A stretch of DNA of 64,000 nucleotides. Origin: Mycobacterium sp. OAS707 (GTDB lineage: Bacteria; Actinomycetota; Actinomycetes; Mycobacteriales; Mycobacteriaceae). Below are positions 31,452 through 48,364 of this stretch, piece by piece (the first letter of the stretch is position 1; each line of letters starts with the position of its first letter). A program made the translations under genes and the position numbers. The notes beneath the pieces were generated by a model, which saw nothing but the letters and a program-made list of their open reading frames with translations, made no database searches and was not told where the DNA came from. The stretch is from the NCBI RefSeq assembly GCF_014873705.1, contig NZ_JADBDS010000001.1:1860001-1924000 (forward strand). Reading direction: 5' to 3'.

Positions 31452-32240
31452 TCAGTCGCGTCCTGCCTGTATGAGAGTGTCAGCGAGTTCACTGGGGCGG
31501 GTGACCATGACGTAGTGGGCGCCGTGGATTTGCAGGATCCGGCACAGCGGTCCAAGCCGCTGAGCGAACCGTGGGAACGAGCTGAATTCACCTGGCGGCA
31601 AGGCGAAGTCGTTGACCGGGTGTATGTAACTGGTCTTGAGCCTTCCCGTGCAGACCCCTTCGTAGAAGACCTCGAGATCGAGTTTGTCGGTGAAATAGGC
31701 GACCGGGATGGGCGACATGTCGGCATAGAGTGCGGTGGCGGTGGGCAGATCCATGTCGTTGCAGGCGCGTTCCCGGATCACCTCGAACGGGAGCAGAAAT
31801 CCCTCAGCGGCATCGGAGATGCCGAAGAAAGCGGCGTCGGCCGGCGGGAACTCGTCGGCCAGCGCGTTGCGATGTGCCGCGGCGAATGCGCTTTGGAACA
31901 CCAATCTCTTGATGCGTTCGGGGGCCTGCTCGGCGGCCTTCGCGATGAAGGCCCCCGCAATCGAATGCCCCACCAGCACTACAGCCGACAGGTCGTGGCC
32001 TTGCAGGTAGGCCACGAGCGAGGCCACCGCGTCGGCGTGTGTCAAGTTCATCGCCGCATCCGGGCCATGCCCTGCAAGCGTCGGGGTATGTACGACGTGG
32101 CCCCGGCGCCGTAGCTCGGAACCCACGTACTCCCACACGGTTCCGGTCTGGAAGGCTCCGTGCACCAACACGAACGTCAACCGCTCTCGGGGGGACTGCT
32201 CTGGCTGGTGCTGCTGCCTGGTCAGCGATAGGGCGGTCAT
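31452..32240 (-). CDS. Alpha/beta hydrolase (salicylate-esterase/MenH-like group)
   Basis: A 262-residue soluble hydrolase. FVLVHGAFQTGTVW is the oxyanion strand, LVGHSIAGAF the nucleophile elbow (Ser about residue 103), and HGAHYVMVTRP near the end has the catalytic His. The length and the VHGA start resemble plant-type methylesterases and related bacterial enzymes. ATG 32240 has GAGGAGG upstream. It lies 73 bases upstream of the broken sigma factor gene and may have been regulated by it or shared its transcript. Confidence 0.82.
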   Translation of the reverse strand: MTALSLTRQQHQPEQSPRERLTFVLVHGAFQTGTVWEYVGSELRRRGHVVHTPTLAGHGPDAAMNLTHADAVASLVAYLQGHDLSAVVLVGHSIAGAFIAKAAEQAPERIKRLVFQSAFAAAHRNALADEFPPADAAFFGISDAAEGFLLPFEVIRERACNDMDLPTATALYADMSPIPVAYFTDKLDLEVFYEGVCTGRLKTSYIHPVNDFALPPGEFSSFPRFAQRLGPLCRILQIHGAHYVMVTRPSELADTLIQAGRD

Positions 32241-32372
32241 GCGTCCTCCTCGTCGGTCACGGCGGATGTGTTGGTCAGTCATTGGTACTGATCCCGGCGA
32301 GGAAGAGAAGTGGGCGGCCGCGACCGCCCAATTGCCCAACCGGCAGGGGTCTATCCCGTTGAGCCAATTCAT

Positions 32373-32387
32373 GACCACGCGGTGGTC
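32373..32387. promoter_or_regulatory. Perfect palindrome GACCAC-GCG-GTGGTC
   Basis: It lies 28 bases before the reductase ATG 32416, between divergent genes. Short perfect palindromes here are plausible operators, but no regulator is encoded next to it. Confidence 0.35.
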
Positions 32388-32415
32388 GCACCGTCGCGCA
32401 AATTAGGAGCACAAC

Positions 32416-32988
32416 ATGGGAAGCATCGTCGTCTTCGAAAACGTCTCGCTTGATGGAGTCACTCAGGACCCGACCGCTGACGAGGGCTTCAACCGCGAGG
32501 ACTGGCGCGCCGGACTTGCGCTGACCGATCGCGAGGAATGGGCCAAACGCCTACTGGACGACGTGCTGGGCGCCGAGGTTCTGTTGCTGGGCCGCCGCAG
32601 CTATGAGTTTTTCGCCGCGCGGTATCCGTACCGTTCCGGTGAGTTGGCGGACAGGATGAACGTCCTGCCGAAATACGTTGTCTCCGCGACCCTTACAAAA
32701 CCCGGCTGGAACAACTCGACGCTGTTAGGCGGTGACCTCGTAGACGAGGTCTTGAAGCTGAAGCACACGGTCAACGGCGAGATCCGCGTCTACGCCAGCT
32801 CGCAGCTGGTGCACACGCTGATCGAGCACGACCTCGTCGACGAGCTGCGGCTGGCGATTTTCCCGGTCGTAATGGGCGCAGGTGACCGCCTCTTCGACCA
32901 GACCAGCAACCCCAAACGTTTTCGACTCATCGATACCCACACTGTCGGTGACAGCCTCACCTACCTGACCTACCAATGTCAGACGTGA
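32416..32988 (+). CDS. Dihydrofolate reductase family protein (RibD C-terminal-like)
   Basis: A 190-residue protein with the RibD_C/DHFR fold: VVFENVSLDGVTQDP at the N-terminus, GRRSYEFFAARYP (NADPH-binding helix) and DELRLAIFPVVMGAGDRLF near the C-terminus. These stand-alone proteins are NADPH-dependent reductases of unknown substrate, rarely true folate enzymes. AGGAG precedes the ATG. A small ACT-domain gene follows after three bases. Confidence 0.87.
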   Translation: MGSIVVFENVSLDGVTQDPTADEGFNREDWRAGLALTDREEWAKRLLDDVLGAEVLLLGRRSYEFFAARYPYRSGELADRMNVLPKYVVSATLTKPGWNNSTLLGGDLVDEVLKLKHTVNGEIRVYASSQLVHTLIEHDLVDELRLAIFPVVMGAGDRLFDQTSNPKRFRLIDTHTVGDSLTYLTYQCQT

Positions 32989-32991
32989 TCG

Positions 32992-33375
32992 GTGTGCGAC
33001 GATGCGGTGGTGTCAGGCGCGGAGCATCAGACGTTGCGGATGCTGGAGGGCCGATACGTACTGGAGCGGCTGGCATCCGACGTCGGGGCCGCGCGTGGTG
33101 GCGAGGTGCTCGCGCTCGTGCGCGGCCCTGACGGCGGAGCTTGCATGCGGCGCCAGGATGGGACCGACGATGCATGGGTGGCGCTCTGGAACGGCGACGA
33201 GGCCCACCCGCCGAACGCGACCGGCATGTTGGCTGCGGTCGTCGCGCCGCTCGCAGCAGGCAACGTGCCCGTCTGGGTCGCCGCCAGCTTCGACGGAGAC
33301 ATCGTGCTGATCCCCGCGGATCGGGTGGACGAGGCAGCTGAACTGCTGCGCCGGGCCGGCCACCGGGTTGTCTGA
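32992..33375 (+). CDS. Small ACT-domain protein (GATS/CASTOR-like)
   Basis: A 127-residue protein. The ending PVWVAASFDGDIVLIPADRV and DEAAELLRRAGHRVV is the C-terminal ACT_7 pattern of small amino acid-sensing proteins; the LEGRYVLERL start is typical of the group. GTG 32992 is taken as start, though GTG 33007 or 33010 are possible. It follows the reductase gene closely and ends convergent to a VOC gene. Ligand unknown. Confidence 0.7.
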   Translation: MCDDAVVSGAEHQTLRMLEGRYVLERLASDVGAARGGEVLALVRGPDGGACMRRQDGTDDAWVALWNGDEAHPPNATGMLAAVVAPLAAGNVPVWVAASFDGDIVLIPADRVDEAAELLRRAGHRVV

Positions 33376-33427
33376 AGACCACGAATCCACAGCTCCCGCA
33401 GGTATTCTCGGCGCTTGGCCCGCCGGT

Positions 33428-33772
33428 TTATCGGGCGTTGGGCCGCCACACTCCGAAGCGGTTTCCCTGCGGGTCACGTAGATGGGCGAATTGCAGTGCG
33501 CCGTTGTCCGTGAACGGAACACAGACGGTGGCGCCCAGGCCTTCTGCCTTTTCGATGGCGACCCGCACGTCGTCGACCTGGACGTAGAAGATCGCCCACG
33601 CATCCCCGCCTGTGCTGCTGGTGTTCCAGACACCACCTTTGTCGTCATTGATCATTCGGTATTGGTCGTCGGCCGAACCGCCGACCTGCCAGCCGAACAG
33701 ATCGCCGTAGAACGCTGTTGTCGCCGCCGAGTCGGGGGTGCCGATCTCGAAGTAGTTCACAACATTGGGCAT
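33428..33772 (-). CDS. VOC family protein
   Basis: A single 114-residue VOC module: VVNYFEIGTPDSAATTAFYG, then DLFGWQV, FYVQVDDVRVAIEKAEGLGA and the closing RDPQGNRFGVWRP. AGGAGG lies upstream of the ATG. Two such chains normally form a dimer with a metal site between them. Role unknown; lactoylglutathione-lyase activity should not be assumed. Confidence 0.85.
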   Translation of the reverse strand: MPNVVNYFEIGTPDSAATTAFYGDLFGWQVGGSADDQYRMINDDKGGVWNTSSTGGDAWAIFYVQVDDVRVAIEKAEGLGATVCVPFTDNGALQFAHLRDPQGNRFGVWRPNAR

Positions 33773-34013
33773 GGTTGCCTCCTGTGATGATGGACGGTGC
33801 GCAACCCGTTATAGACCCAGCCACCGACAAGTCGATCTTTCCGAGGGGCGCCGCTGCGGGGCCAAAATATTTCCGCAACGAGGGCGCGATGGTGCGCGAG
33901 TTTGGGAGTAGCCTCAACCATGGTTGAGCTAGCAGCTGGGTTGCGGCCGATCAGGCTTTGACCGGCAGAGTCATCCGCCGTGACCCACACCTTGGGGACA
34001 CAGGGGGTTCGCG

Positions 34014-34472
34014 ATGCCGATTGCTCACACCGCCAGGTTGTATCGCTCGCAGCTGTCCGCTGCCGATGAATCTGCCGATGAATCGGAACGTTGCGGACGC
34101 GCCGCTCTTGCCCTGCGGCATCTGAGCGCAAGGCGACTGCTCATCACCGCAACCGGCGATCTGGACGCCACCAATGCCCGCAGCCTTGGCCGCTTCGTCG
34201 AGCGCAACACCGGCGTGTCCAAACAACTCGTACTGGACCTAAGCGACGTCGAGTTCTTCGGTACCGAGGCATTTGCCGCCTTGCACTACGTCAGTGTCCA
34301 CTGCGCTCGCCATGACGTGGACTGGATGTTCATCGGCGACCGAATCGTGCGACGCATCGTTGGAATCTGCGATCCGCACGCAGAGCTTCCGCTCGCACAG
34401 GACATGGCCGCCGCGCTGGCCCGCCTCGATCACCTAGCCCACTGCCGGCATTCCGTCCAATCCGCTGGATAG
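34014..34472 (+). CDS. STAS-domain protein (anti-sigma factor antagonist-like)
   Basis: A 152-residue protein whose centre is a STAS domain: LLITATGDLDATNA, then QLVLDLSDVEFFGTEAFAAL. In anti-sigma antagonists the phosphorylated Ser follows the Asp-rich strand (DSSG); here the site reads GTEA, so Thr may replace Ser. The N-terminal 40 residues are extra. No anti-sigma kinase lies nearby. A 241-base gap without a gene precedes it. Confidence 0.75.
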   Translation: MPIAHTARLYRSQLSAADESADESERCGRAALALRHLSARRLLITATGDLDATNARSLGRFVERNTGVSKQLVLDLSDVEFFGTEAFAALHYVSVHCARHDVDWMFIGDRIVRRIVGICDPHAELPLAQDMAAALARLDHLAHCRHSVQSAG

Positions 34473-34582
34473 CAGATCGCTGCCAGCCGGAAGCTGCCTC
34501 CGCGGGGCCATCGTTCGAACTGTTGCGCTGGCCTACAAGCGGTGCCAACCACCTCGACTCGCCAGGTCGGAACTCACGGCTC

Positions 34583-35740
34583 CTACGGCTGGATATCGAT
34601 GCTGGCGTTGATAGCGCTGGCGCTGTTGTTGGTCTCGTTGTCGCCGAGGCCGCCGGTCGCGCGAAGGCCTGAAACGCTTATCGGTCGGTCCCTGCCGCGG
34701 CGCCGGCCCTCGAACCACCGAATCGCCAGCAGGACAATGCCGGCCAGCAGCCAACCTAGAAGAATGTCGACGACGTAGTGCTCGGCCGTGTAGACCAGCG
34801 TGAACGCCATCACGAGAACATAGGCCGCCAGCAGCGGTCGCCACTTACGCGCCACGCGAGTCCACAGGAACGCCGCGATCGCTGCGGTCAGGCCGGCGTG
34901 CAGGGAGGGGATCGCCGCCACGAGATTCACGCTCGCCTGGCCCTGGTCGATCAGCGCACTGGCAGTCTGCAGATTCAGCTTTCCCCAGCCCCGTCCGACG
35001 ATCCGCTCAACCCAGTCGTTGGCGCCGTCGCGCGTCGAGTGCATGGCGCCGAGCAGGCCGCCGTCCGGCACGCCCCGCCCAGTGCGGAACATGCAGTCAG
35101 GGCCCGACGGGCCACTGGCCACGTCCGCGGCTGTGCATCGGGCCGCTGCCCACGGCGGTGCCGCTGGCAGCAGCGTGTAGATGACGAGCGCCGCGAACGA
35201 CAGCCCGACGAAGAGCCGAACGAATGCCTTCCACTCCGCGCGATCGCGCAGCCAGAGCACCGCGGCGACTATGTAAGGAAGGATGAAAAACGACATGTAG
35301 ACGGTGCTGATGACGATCTCCCACCACGGCGGGTAGGCCACCTTCAGCCGCTCCTGCAGCCACACCGTCGGGACCGTGCCGGCGAACATCCATCGATCCG
35401 CGTCGACCTGCCAGTGCCACATCGTCGGCCGCCCAACCAGGGTGGCCGCTCCCCTGCTCAGGTCGTAGGCGATGAGCACCAACGCGAATGGCAACCAGTC
35501 GCGGACTACATAGAGCATGCGGCGACCCTGACCGATGCTGGCCGCCAGCAGCCCGGTGCAGATGTAGAGCAGCAACAGTTCGCGGTTGAACGCGAAACCC
35601 GTTGTGACAGTGCGATATACGATGACTACGGCCCAGATCGCGACCGCGACGCGCCGAGTAATTGTCAGTCGACGCTCACGCGTTGGGACCGCATCCTCGG
35701 GGCGGACCAACGCAATTGGCGAGTCGTCAACTGCCGACAC
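34583..35740 (-). CDS. PAP2/Aur1-like inositolphosphotransferase-type membrane phosphatase
   Basis: A 385-residue protein with about six membrane helices. The two late phosphatase motifs are seen as AAIPSLHAGLT (His in C2) and EHYVVDILLG (His and Asp in C3), the layout of the PAP2_3/AUR1-type family. Such enzymes transfer or remove phosphate-linked headgroups in lipid metabolism, perhaps inositol lipids in mycobacteria. GTG 35740 is the start. The last 60 residues are basic and low complexity. It stands alone, divergent from nothing obvious. Confidence 0.78.
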   Translation of the reverse strand: MSAVDDSPIALVRPEDAVPTRERRLTITRRVAVAIWAVVIVYRTVTTGFAFNRELLLLYICTGLLAASIGQGRRMLYVVRDWLPFALVLIAYDLSRGAATLVGRPTMWHWQVDADRWMFAGTVPTVWLQERLKVAYPPWWEIVISTVYMSFFILPYIVAAVLWLRDRAEWKAFVRLFVGLSFAALVIYTLLPAAPPWAAARCTAADVASGPSGPDCMFRTGRGVPDGGLLGAMHSTRDGANDWVERIVGRGWGKLNLQTASALIDQGQASVNLVAAIPSLHAGLTAAIAAFLWTRVARKWRPLLAAYVLVMAFTLVYTAEHYVVDILLGWLLAGIVLLAIRWFEGRRRGRDRPISVSGLRATGGLGDNETNNSASAINASIDIQP

Positions 35741-35807
35741 TTAATTCAGCGTAGTTCACCCTGGCGCCACCGCGGGTTAGATCATCGTTCGTTTATCGAA
35801 CCGTGCT

Positions 35808-36560
35808 TCACCCGATGTTTTCGCGCAGGAACGCGATGTCGTCCTTACGGCCCTCGTCGGCAGTTTCACAGATCACCGGCGCGTCGGCGGCCTTGACCAC
35901 CGCGACCAGCAGTTCGGGATCGATCTGTCCAGTGCCGAAATTCGCGTGCCGGTCCGCGCCCGACCCTGCGGCATCGCGAGAGTCGTTGCAGTGCACCAAG
36001 TCGATGCGGCCCGTGATACTCATGATCCGCTCGACGGCGTCGATCAGTTTTTCGCCTGCGGCCCACGCATGGCAGGTGTCGAGACAAAAGCCGATGCCCT
36101 TGTCCCCGATGTGGTCCCACAGTCGGGCGATGGTGTCGAAGTGCCGCGCCATCGCATGGTCGCCGCCCGCGGTGTTCTCCAGGTAGACCGCCACGTCGGT
36201 CTCGAGGTATTCCAGCGCCTTGCGCCAGCGCTCGAATCCGGCCTCCCAGTCGTTGTCGTCGGCGTGGCCGCCGTGCACGATCACCGCGGTCGCGTTGATC
36301 TCCGAGGCCGCGTCGCAGGTGTCCTGAAGGATCTTGCGCGACGGGATGCGCACCCTGTTGTTGGCCGAGGCCACGTTGATCAGGTACGGAGCGTGCACGT
36401 ACAGCGGCATCTTCGACGCCTTCAGCACCTCCGCGTCCTCGCGGGGTTTGGGCTTCTTCCAACTCTGCGGATTGCCGAGGAAGAACTGCACCACGTCGGC
36501 GCCGTCCGCGTCCGCCGCGGCCAGGGGATCGTCTTGATGGACGTGGGAACCAATGAGCAC
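35808..36560 (-). CDS. end: Endonuclease IV (AP endonuclease)
   Basis: A 250-residue TIM-barrel AP endonuclease for base excision repair. Metal-ligand motifs are [43 protein letters not shown] and [16 protein letters not shown] 36560 gives the N-terminus VLIGSHV expected from Rv0670; the longer frame would add 28 unlikely residues. In M. tuberculosis it lies between rpoC and fadE8, as here, but the ceramidase gene Rv0669c and lpqP are missing from this locus. Confidence 0.93.
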   Translation of the reverse strand: MLIGSHVHQDDPLAAADADGADVVQFFLGNPQSWKKPKPREDAEVLKASKMPLYVHAPYLINVASANNRVRIPSRKILQDTCDAASEINATAVIVHGGHADDNDWEAGFERWRKALEYLETDVAVYLENTAGGDHAMARHFDTIARLWDHIGDKGIGFCLDTCHAWAAGEKLIDAVERIMSITGRIDLVHCNDSRDAAGSGADRHANFGTGQIDPELLVAVVKAADAPVICETADEGRKDDIAFLRENIG

Positions 36561-36896
36561 GGGGTCGAGTCTAGTGAGGCGGCCCGACACTGCCGCGCGG
36601 CCGACGGCACGCCCAGGTAGGCCGAGGTACACCTGCAAGCTCAATTTAAATCTTCAACTATTCCCGCTATTGTCTGCAACGGTAATTAATGGCTTGACAT
36701 TTGATCGCTGAAGCAAATATTCAATTTTCAATTGATATCAAGAATATCGCACTGAAGTTCCTAAATTGTTGCTCGCATATCAAACGGCGGAGCGGTACCG
36801 TTATATCGCGACAGTTGGACTACAGAAAGTAGGAACCCAATTACTACCTGAGCAGCCCTCTGCCGTTTCTTGATATCGACACAACGGGGAGGAATC
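36561..36896. promoter_or_regulatory. AT-rich control region upstream of a small secreted protein
   Basis: These 336 bases hold no gene. They are far richer in A and T than the surroundings. TTGACA at 36694-36699 with ATATTC 17 bases on is promoter-like. The core TTGATAT occurs at 36732 (within the perfect palindrome TTGATATCAA), inverted near 36777 and again at 36870 just before the ribosome site. These may be regulator or Lsr2 contacts. Confidence 0.45.
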
Positions 36897-37271
36897 ATGA
36901 CTGCAATAAGACAGGTCGTAGGCGGTCTAAGCGGCATTGCTCTCGCTGGCGGCATAGCGGTCGGGGCAAGTGTGGCGCTCGCCTCATCGGCGCACGCAAC
37001 ATGTGCGGATCTGGGCGGAACGTTCGCAGGTGGCAAGTGCACAGTCGTCACCGGCGGTACCACGACAGTCACACCGATCGCCGGCCCCTCGGGGAAGGTA
37101 AACGAGAACAATCCCTGGACGGAGACGGTGACGACGCCATCGACGGTAGACGTGTACCACGGCAATGGCCCCGGGGCGCTCATCAGCAGCACCCCCACCG
37201 GGGGCAGTACGACGATCGCCAACCCCGGCGGCCACGAGGTCGGCAGCGTGCCGGGCGGGGGCGCGCCGTAG
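36897..37271 (+). CDS. Small secreted protein, unrecognised
   Basis: A 124-residue protein starting at ATG 36897 behind GGGGAGG. A signal peptide (GLSGIALAGGIAVGASVALA ending ASSAHA) precedes a short mature part with two cysteines (TCADLGG, GKCTVV), suggesting one disulphide, and a Thr/Gly/Pro-rich rest (TPTGGSTTIANPGGHEV). No family recognised. It stands alone between endonuclease IV and rpoC on the opposite strand, in AT-rich DNA, in the place of Rv0669c. Confidence 0.6.
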   Translation: MTAIRQVVGGLSGIALAGGIAVGASVALASSAHATCADLGGTFAGGKCTVVTGGTTTVTPIAGPSGKVNENNPWTETVTTPSTVDVYHGNGPGALISSTPTGGSTTIANPGGHEVGSVPGGGAP

Positions 37272-37623
37272 GCCTCCGCGAAGGTAGCGCCTGCGTGCGT
37301 GCCACCGGCGGAGGGCCGACAATTGAACTTGGAAATATCGGCCTGCGAAATTAACAATTGGCATTGCCGAGGGTCGTAATTATCGCTGACGAAGATTAGT
37401 TTGGCTGGGTATTCGCGCTCTAAACCAGCCTTATTATTCACGCCTGCGAAAATAGCGACACCCTACGGCGCAAACAAATGCACGCCTAAATCCGGCTATC
37501 CCAAGTGGTCCAACGTGCCCTCAGACTGTGCCGAATTGGGGATGCCAGACTCGTCGAGATCAGACTTATGACACGCGTCGTCCGTGCCTTGACTCTGATC
37601 TCGACAGCGCGGGTAAGCGCAAC
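37272..37623. other. Intergenic region without a gene
   Basis: AT-rich in its first 200 bases. Open frames here are short or antisense shadows without ribosome sites. Only the rpoC terminator at its edge is recognisable. Confidence 0.5.
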
Positions 37624-37624
37624 G

Positions 37625-37653
37625 AAAAAGCCCCCGCACTCGGCGGGGGCTTT
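37625..37653 (-). terminator. Intrinsic terminator of rpoB-rpoC
   Basis: AAAGCCCCCGC (37627-37637) pairs perfectly with GCGGGGGCTTT (37643-37653) around a five-base loop. On the minus strand the stem is followed by TTTTTCGTT, a genuine U-run. Confidence 0.85.
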
Positions 37654-37675
37654 CTCGTTGTACTAGCGACGGTGA

Positions 37676-41653
<3,978 letters not shown>

Positions 41654-41686
41654 TTAGTAACCAATAGCGCTGCGGCTCCGCCGCAA

Positions 41687-45268
<3,582 letters not shown>

Positions 45269-45388
45269 TCAGGACCACAAACTCCCCGAACGCACGGCAC
45301 GCGACTAGATCACTGAGCGGGGCTCAGGCTAGGACATCGGTGTCAGGTGCGGGTTTAGGTGGGCAGGATGCAGCCAGCGCAACGTCCA

Positions 45389-45417
45389 ACAGTACCGCAG
45401 GACGGCGTATTCCTCAA
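45389..45417 (-). promoter_or_regulatory. Probable rpoB promoter
   Basis: On the minus strand TTGAGG (45412-45417), 17 bases, TACTGT (45389-45394). It lies about 210 bases before rpoB, in the 291-base gap that follows the secreted hydrolase gene. The spacing and TANNNT fit SigA. Further promoters in the gap cannot be excluded. Confidence 0.6.
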
Positions 45418-45463
45418 CCACTGCATGCAAAAGTAACCGGGCGCTGGCTGGCGACTCGATCTT

Positions 45464-48283
45464 TCACACCTTTTTCATACATCGCTGCCCAACAGATTGG
45501 CCCGTCGAACCCTTTCCGTCAAGAGATAGCGCCGTGTCGGCTGTGGAGTTTTCGGTTAATTCTGGGTTTGCGGCGGCGCTGAAGGTCGACGAAGGATCTT
45601 CGGCGCACACCGCGAAGTTCTTGAGCAAGAGAGTCGACCGCAATGCCGCGTCCACGATCAGATCGACGATCGTCAACTTGGGCGCGGGCGTCGGCAGCAC
45701 ATGGGCTTGGGCGCCATCGGTGCCCGGGATGTCGACCGTCGACCCCAGTGCGCCGTAGACGCCGGTGTGCGTGCCCTCGTAGAAGTCGTTGATCCAGCCC
45801 TGCGCGATCACCTGGACGGCCTGCACGTTCTCCGGACGTGAGAAGCCCAGGCCCGCTATCTGGCCTCCGATCAACACGAGCGGGTTGTGCGTCTGCAGCG
45901 CGTCCGAGTGCATCCCGTTGACGAGTTCGACACCGACGAATTCGCCCGGCCGGGCGGCCACCAGGGCCCGGTTCATCGCGCCCTTCGAGTTCAGAAAGTT
46001 CGGCGCCGCAGAGATGGTGTACACCGGGATGTCGTCGGGAATCTTCGTGAGCCCGCGTTCGATCGCTCCGCCGATCGGAGAGGTGTCCAGCAGGATCACG
46101 CCGGCCAGGTTGTGGTCCTCGGCATCGGGCGCGAACTCCTCGAAGTATCCCGCCGCGCCGCCCACCAGCTGTCCACCGCCCGAATGGCCAACGAGCACGA
46201 ATCGCTCCGGCAGCGCGTCACCCTCGAAACCGGCCGCCTTCGCGCTTGCGAGCAGGTCGGCGCGGTCGCCCAGGAACAACTTGGCCACCGCCGCATGCAT
46301 CGGATCGCCGCCGAGGTGGCACGCGTAGCAGTCGAGGAGGTTCCCAGAAATAGAGGTCGCGACAACGATCGCGTTGTTGCGCTCGGCCAACTCTGCGGCC
46401 GTGTAGTCATATTCGGCGGCCGAACCCGGGAAGCCGTGCTGGAAGTAGATGAGCCGCGTCGGCGCCTCTTCCGTATCGGGGAAGTACCAGTCGGCATCCA
46501 CGGTGTAGCCGGGACCGCAATCGAGGTCCACCGTCGACCGTTGCACCCGCACGGTGCTGCCCGGCGGAACCTGCGGCGGGCCTGCGACGGCTCTCTCGAA
46601 CGCCTGGAAAAGCCCGAACGCAAACGAGCCGACGACGTTGATCAATGTCGGTCGGCCCGGAATCGCTTGAGCCACTTGTGGTTCCGTGACACTTAGGGGG
46701 GCGTCCTCGGTGAGCCCGAGCTGACGGTAGATGTCGGGACGAACCGCCGCTGACTGGGAAAAACCAACCGGCGGCGAGCCGAGGGCCGGCCAGTCGTGGA
46801 TCAGCCCCGTTCCGACCACCACCGATATCGGGGCGCCTTCGTCGACTGCGCGCTGGTGCAGGAGCAAGGTGTCGGGATACAGGATCTCCCGCTCCCCGAC
46901 GTAAATCGTGGTCGGAGGCAGCGCCTCGAGAATCTCGGGCTCGAAGAACAGCGGACTGACGAGTGGATCCCGCAAATCGGTGATGCCGTCGAACCAGTGG
47001 GACTTCCATACGTCCTTGGCGTTGTCGACATCGAAGATCGGATCGTCGACATTGCGGATATCCGGGTTCGACAACGTGGAGTCGATCGACCCGGATATCA
47101 GCACCATGCTCGACGGGATCGGCTTTCCGGCGAGCAACAGTTGCCGGACGGCAGAGATTGCGATGGTGCTGCCCGCCGAGTCGGCGTAGAGGCTGACGTT
47201 CTCGGCTCCGTGCGACTCGATCTGGCCCGAGACGAAGTCGGCCGCCTCAGGGATGACAACGGTGGCCCGTCCCGCTTCCGTGGTTGCCAGCGGGTACAGC
47301 GGCACGACCACCGTGGCGCCGGTCTCGCGCGCCATGTTCGTGTAGTCGAGCCAGTTCAAGACATTCGGTTGGTAGATCCACCCGCCGCCGTGGAAGGCGA
47401 CCACCGTCTTGCCGGTCGGGTCGGCCGGCTGGAACTCCCACACCCGCCACTGCGCGCCGTCCTCGGCAGTCCACACCGTGCGCTGTGTGTCCAAGCCGAA
47501 CGTCAAGAAGAACGGCGGTGTGCCGGTGGCCATCACCCTGCCAAGGACGGCCTGCACACTCACACCGGTCACCTTGCTGACGAAACTCATCGCGTCTTGG
47601 AACATCAGGCTGATGCGGTCGGAGAAGTTAGGTGGCGGCGTGTAGGTCAGCGAATTCTCAACGGGTGCAACCGCTTCCGCCACCGACGGCGACACAGCGC
47701 CCGGCTCGAATTCCCGCCGCGCCGCTGCCGCCAACGTCCACACTGGCGGCTGGGCACCCGGCGCGTTCGGTGTCGTGCTCGCGCCGAACGGCTTCAGCAG
47801 CGTGGTGACCGCCGAGGACACCGCCGTCGCGACGCTTTCGACGACGGTGGGCTTGCTGGGCGCTGTTGGCGTGGCGGTGGGCGTCACCGCGACGTTGTCG
47901 ACGCTGACCGCGGGATCCGGGTCGGTCGCTTTCGTCGTCGTCGTCTTCGTGCCGGTGGCGTTGGCCGCAGTCGACGCGGCAGGTGCCCGGCGGACATGAA
48001 CCCGCGGCGGCGTGTGTTGCCGTCTGATGTGGTGATTGTCGCCGTCGGCCTTACCAGAGGTCGCGGGCTTTTCCTCGTCGAGCTTCTTCGGGTCTTCGGG
48101 TGGCTTCGTGTTCGAATCGCCTTGGCCCTCAGCGGCTTTCGTCGAGTCCGACGTCGTGGTGGTACCGCCGCCGTCGGCGCCGTCACCGTCGGCGAGTGCC
48201 ACGCCTGCGCCCACGAGGGCTGCAGCCGAAACGCCGGCAGCCACGACGCCCGCACTCATCCACGCCAAGAACTGGTTAGCCAT
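45464..48283 (-). CDS. Secreted fusion of two alpha/beta hydrolase domains
   Basis: A 939-residue protein. Signal peptide (WMSAGVVAAGVSAAALVGAG, cleavage near VALADG), then a charged Thr/Pro-rich linker to about residue 190. Domain 1 (about 215-520) is an HSL/acetylesterase-type hydrolase: FHGGGWIYQPN is the oxyanion motif, YADSAGSTIAIS the nucleophile elbow, DTLLLHQR and LIHDWP the acid and His. Domain 2 (about 560-890) is a separate hydrolase: QHGFPGSAAEYDY, LVGHSGGGQLVGG, NGMHSDAL for His, plus paired cysteines (DLDCGPGY, LLDCYACH). Domain 2 is paralogous to the whole catalytic part of the neighbouring gene. ATG 48283 has GGGAG upstream. Substrates unknown; lipid or ester at the envelope is inference. 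Confidence 0.82.
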   Translation of the reverse strand: MANQFLAWMSAGVVAAGVSAAALVGAGVALADGDGADGGGTTTTSDSTKAAEGQGDSNTKPPEDPKKLDEEKPATSGKADGDNHHIRRQHTPPRVHVRRAPAASTAANATGTKTTTTKATDPDPAVSVDNVAVTPTATPTAPSKPTVVESVATAVSSAVTTLLKPFGASTTPNAPGAQPPVWTLAAAARREFEPGAVSPSVAEAVAPVENSLTYTPPPNFSDRISLMFQDAMSFVSKVTGVSVQAVLGRVMATGTPPFFLTFGLDTQRTVWTAEDGAQWRVWEFQPADPTGKTVVAFHGGGWIYQPNVLNWLDYTNMARETGATVVVPLYPLATTEAGRATVVIPEAADFVSGQIESHGAENVSLYADSAGSTIAISAVRQLLLAGKPIPSSMVLISGSIDSTLSNPDIRNVDDPIFDVDNAKDVWKSHWFDGITDLRDPLVSPLFFEPEILEALPPTTIYVGEREILYPDTLLLHQRAVDEGAPISVVVGTGLIHDWPALGSPPVGFSQSAAVRPDIYRQLGLTEDAPLSVTEPQVAQAIPGRPTLINVVGSFAFGLFQAFERAVAGPPQVPPGSTVRVQRSTVDLDCGPGYTVDADWYFPDTEEAPTRLIYFQHGFPGSAAEYDYTAAELAERNNAIVVATSISGNLLDCYACHLGGDPMHAAVAKLFLGDRADLLASAKAAGFEGDALPERFVLVGHSGGGQLVGGAAGYFEEFAPDAEDHNLAGVILLDTSPIGGAIERGLTKIPDDIPVYTISAAPNFLNSKGAMNRALVAARPGEFVGVELVNGMHSDALQTHNPLVLIGGQIAGLGFSRPENVQAVQVIAQGWINDFYEGTHTGVYGALGSTVDIPGTDGAQAHVLPTPAPKLTIVDLIVDAALRSTLLLKNFAVCAEDPSSTFSAAANPELTENSTADTALSLDGKGSTGQSVGQRCMKKV

Positions 48284-48364
48284 GCCCGCTCCCACCTCGA
48301 CCGCAGCAAACGATAGCCCGAGTGCCGTCACCGGTGGGGCGGTTTACACAAACCGCTGAAGACG

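Noticed and set aside
36761..37441. A 226-codon minus-strand frame over the small secreted protein
   Set aside because: The plus-strand gene has a ribosome site and signal peptide; the minus frame begins in AT-rich DNA without a start signal and ends in no recognised domain.
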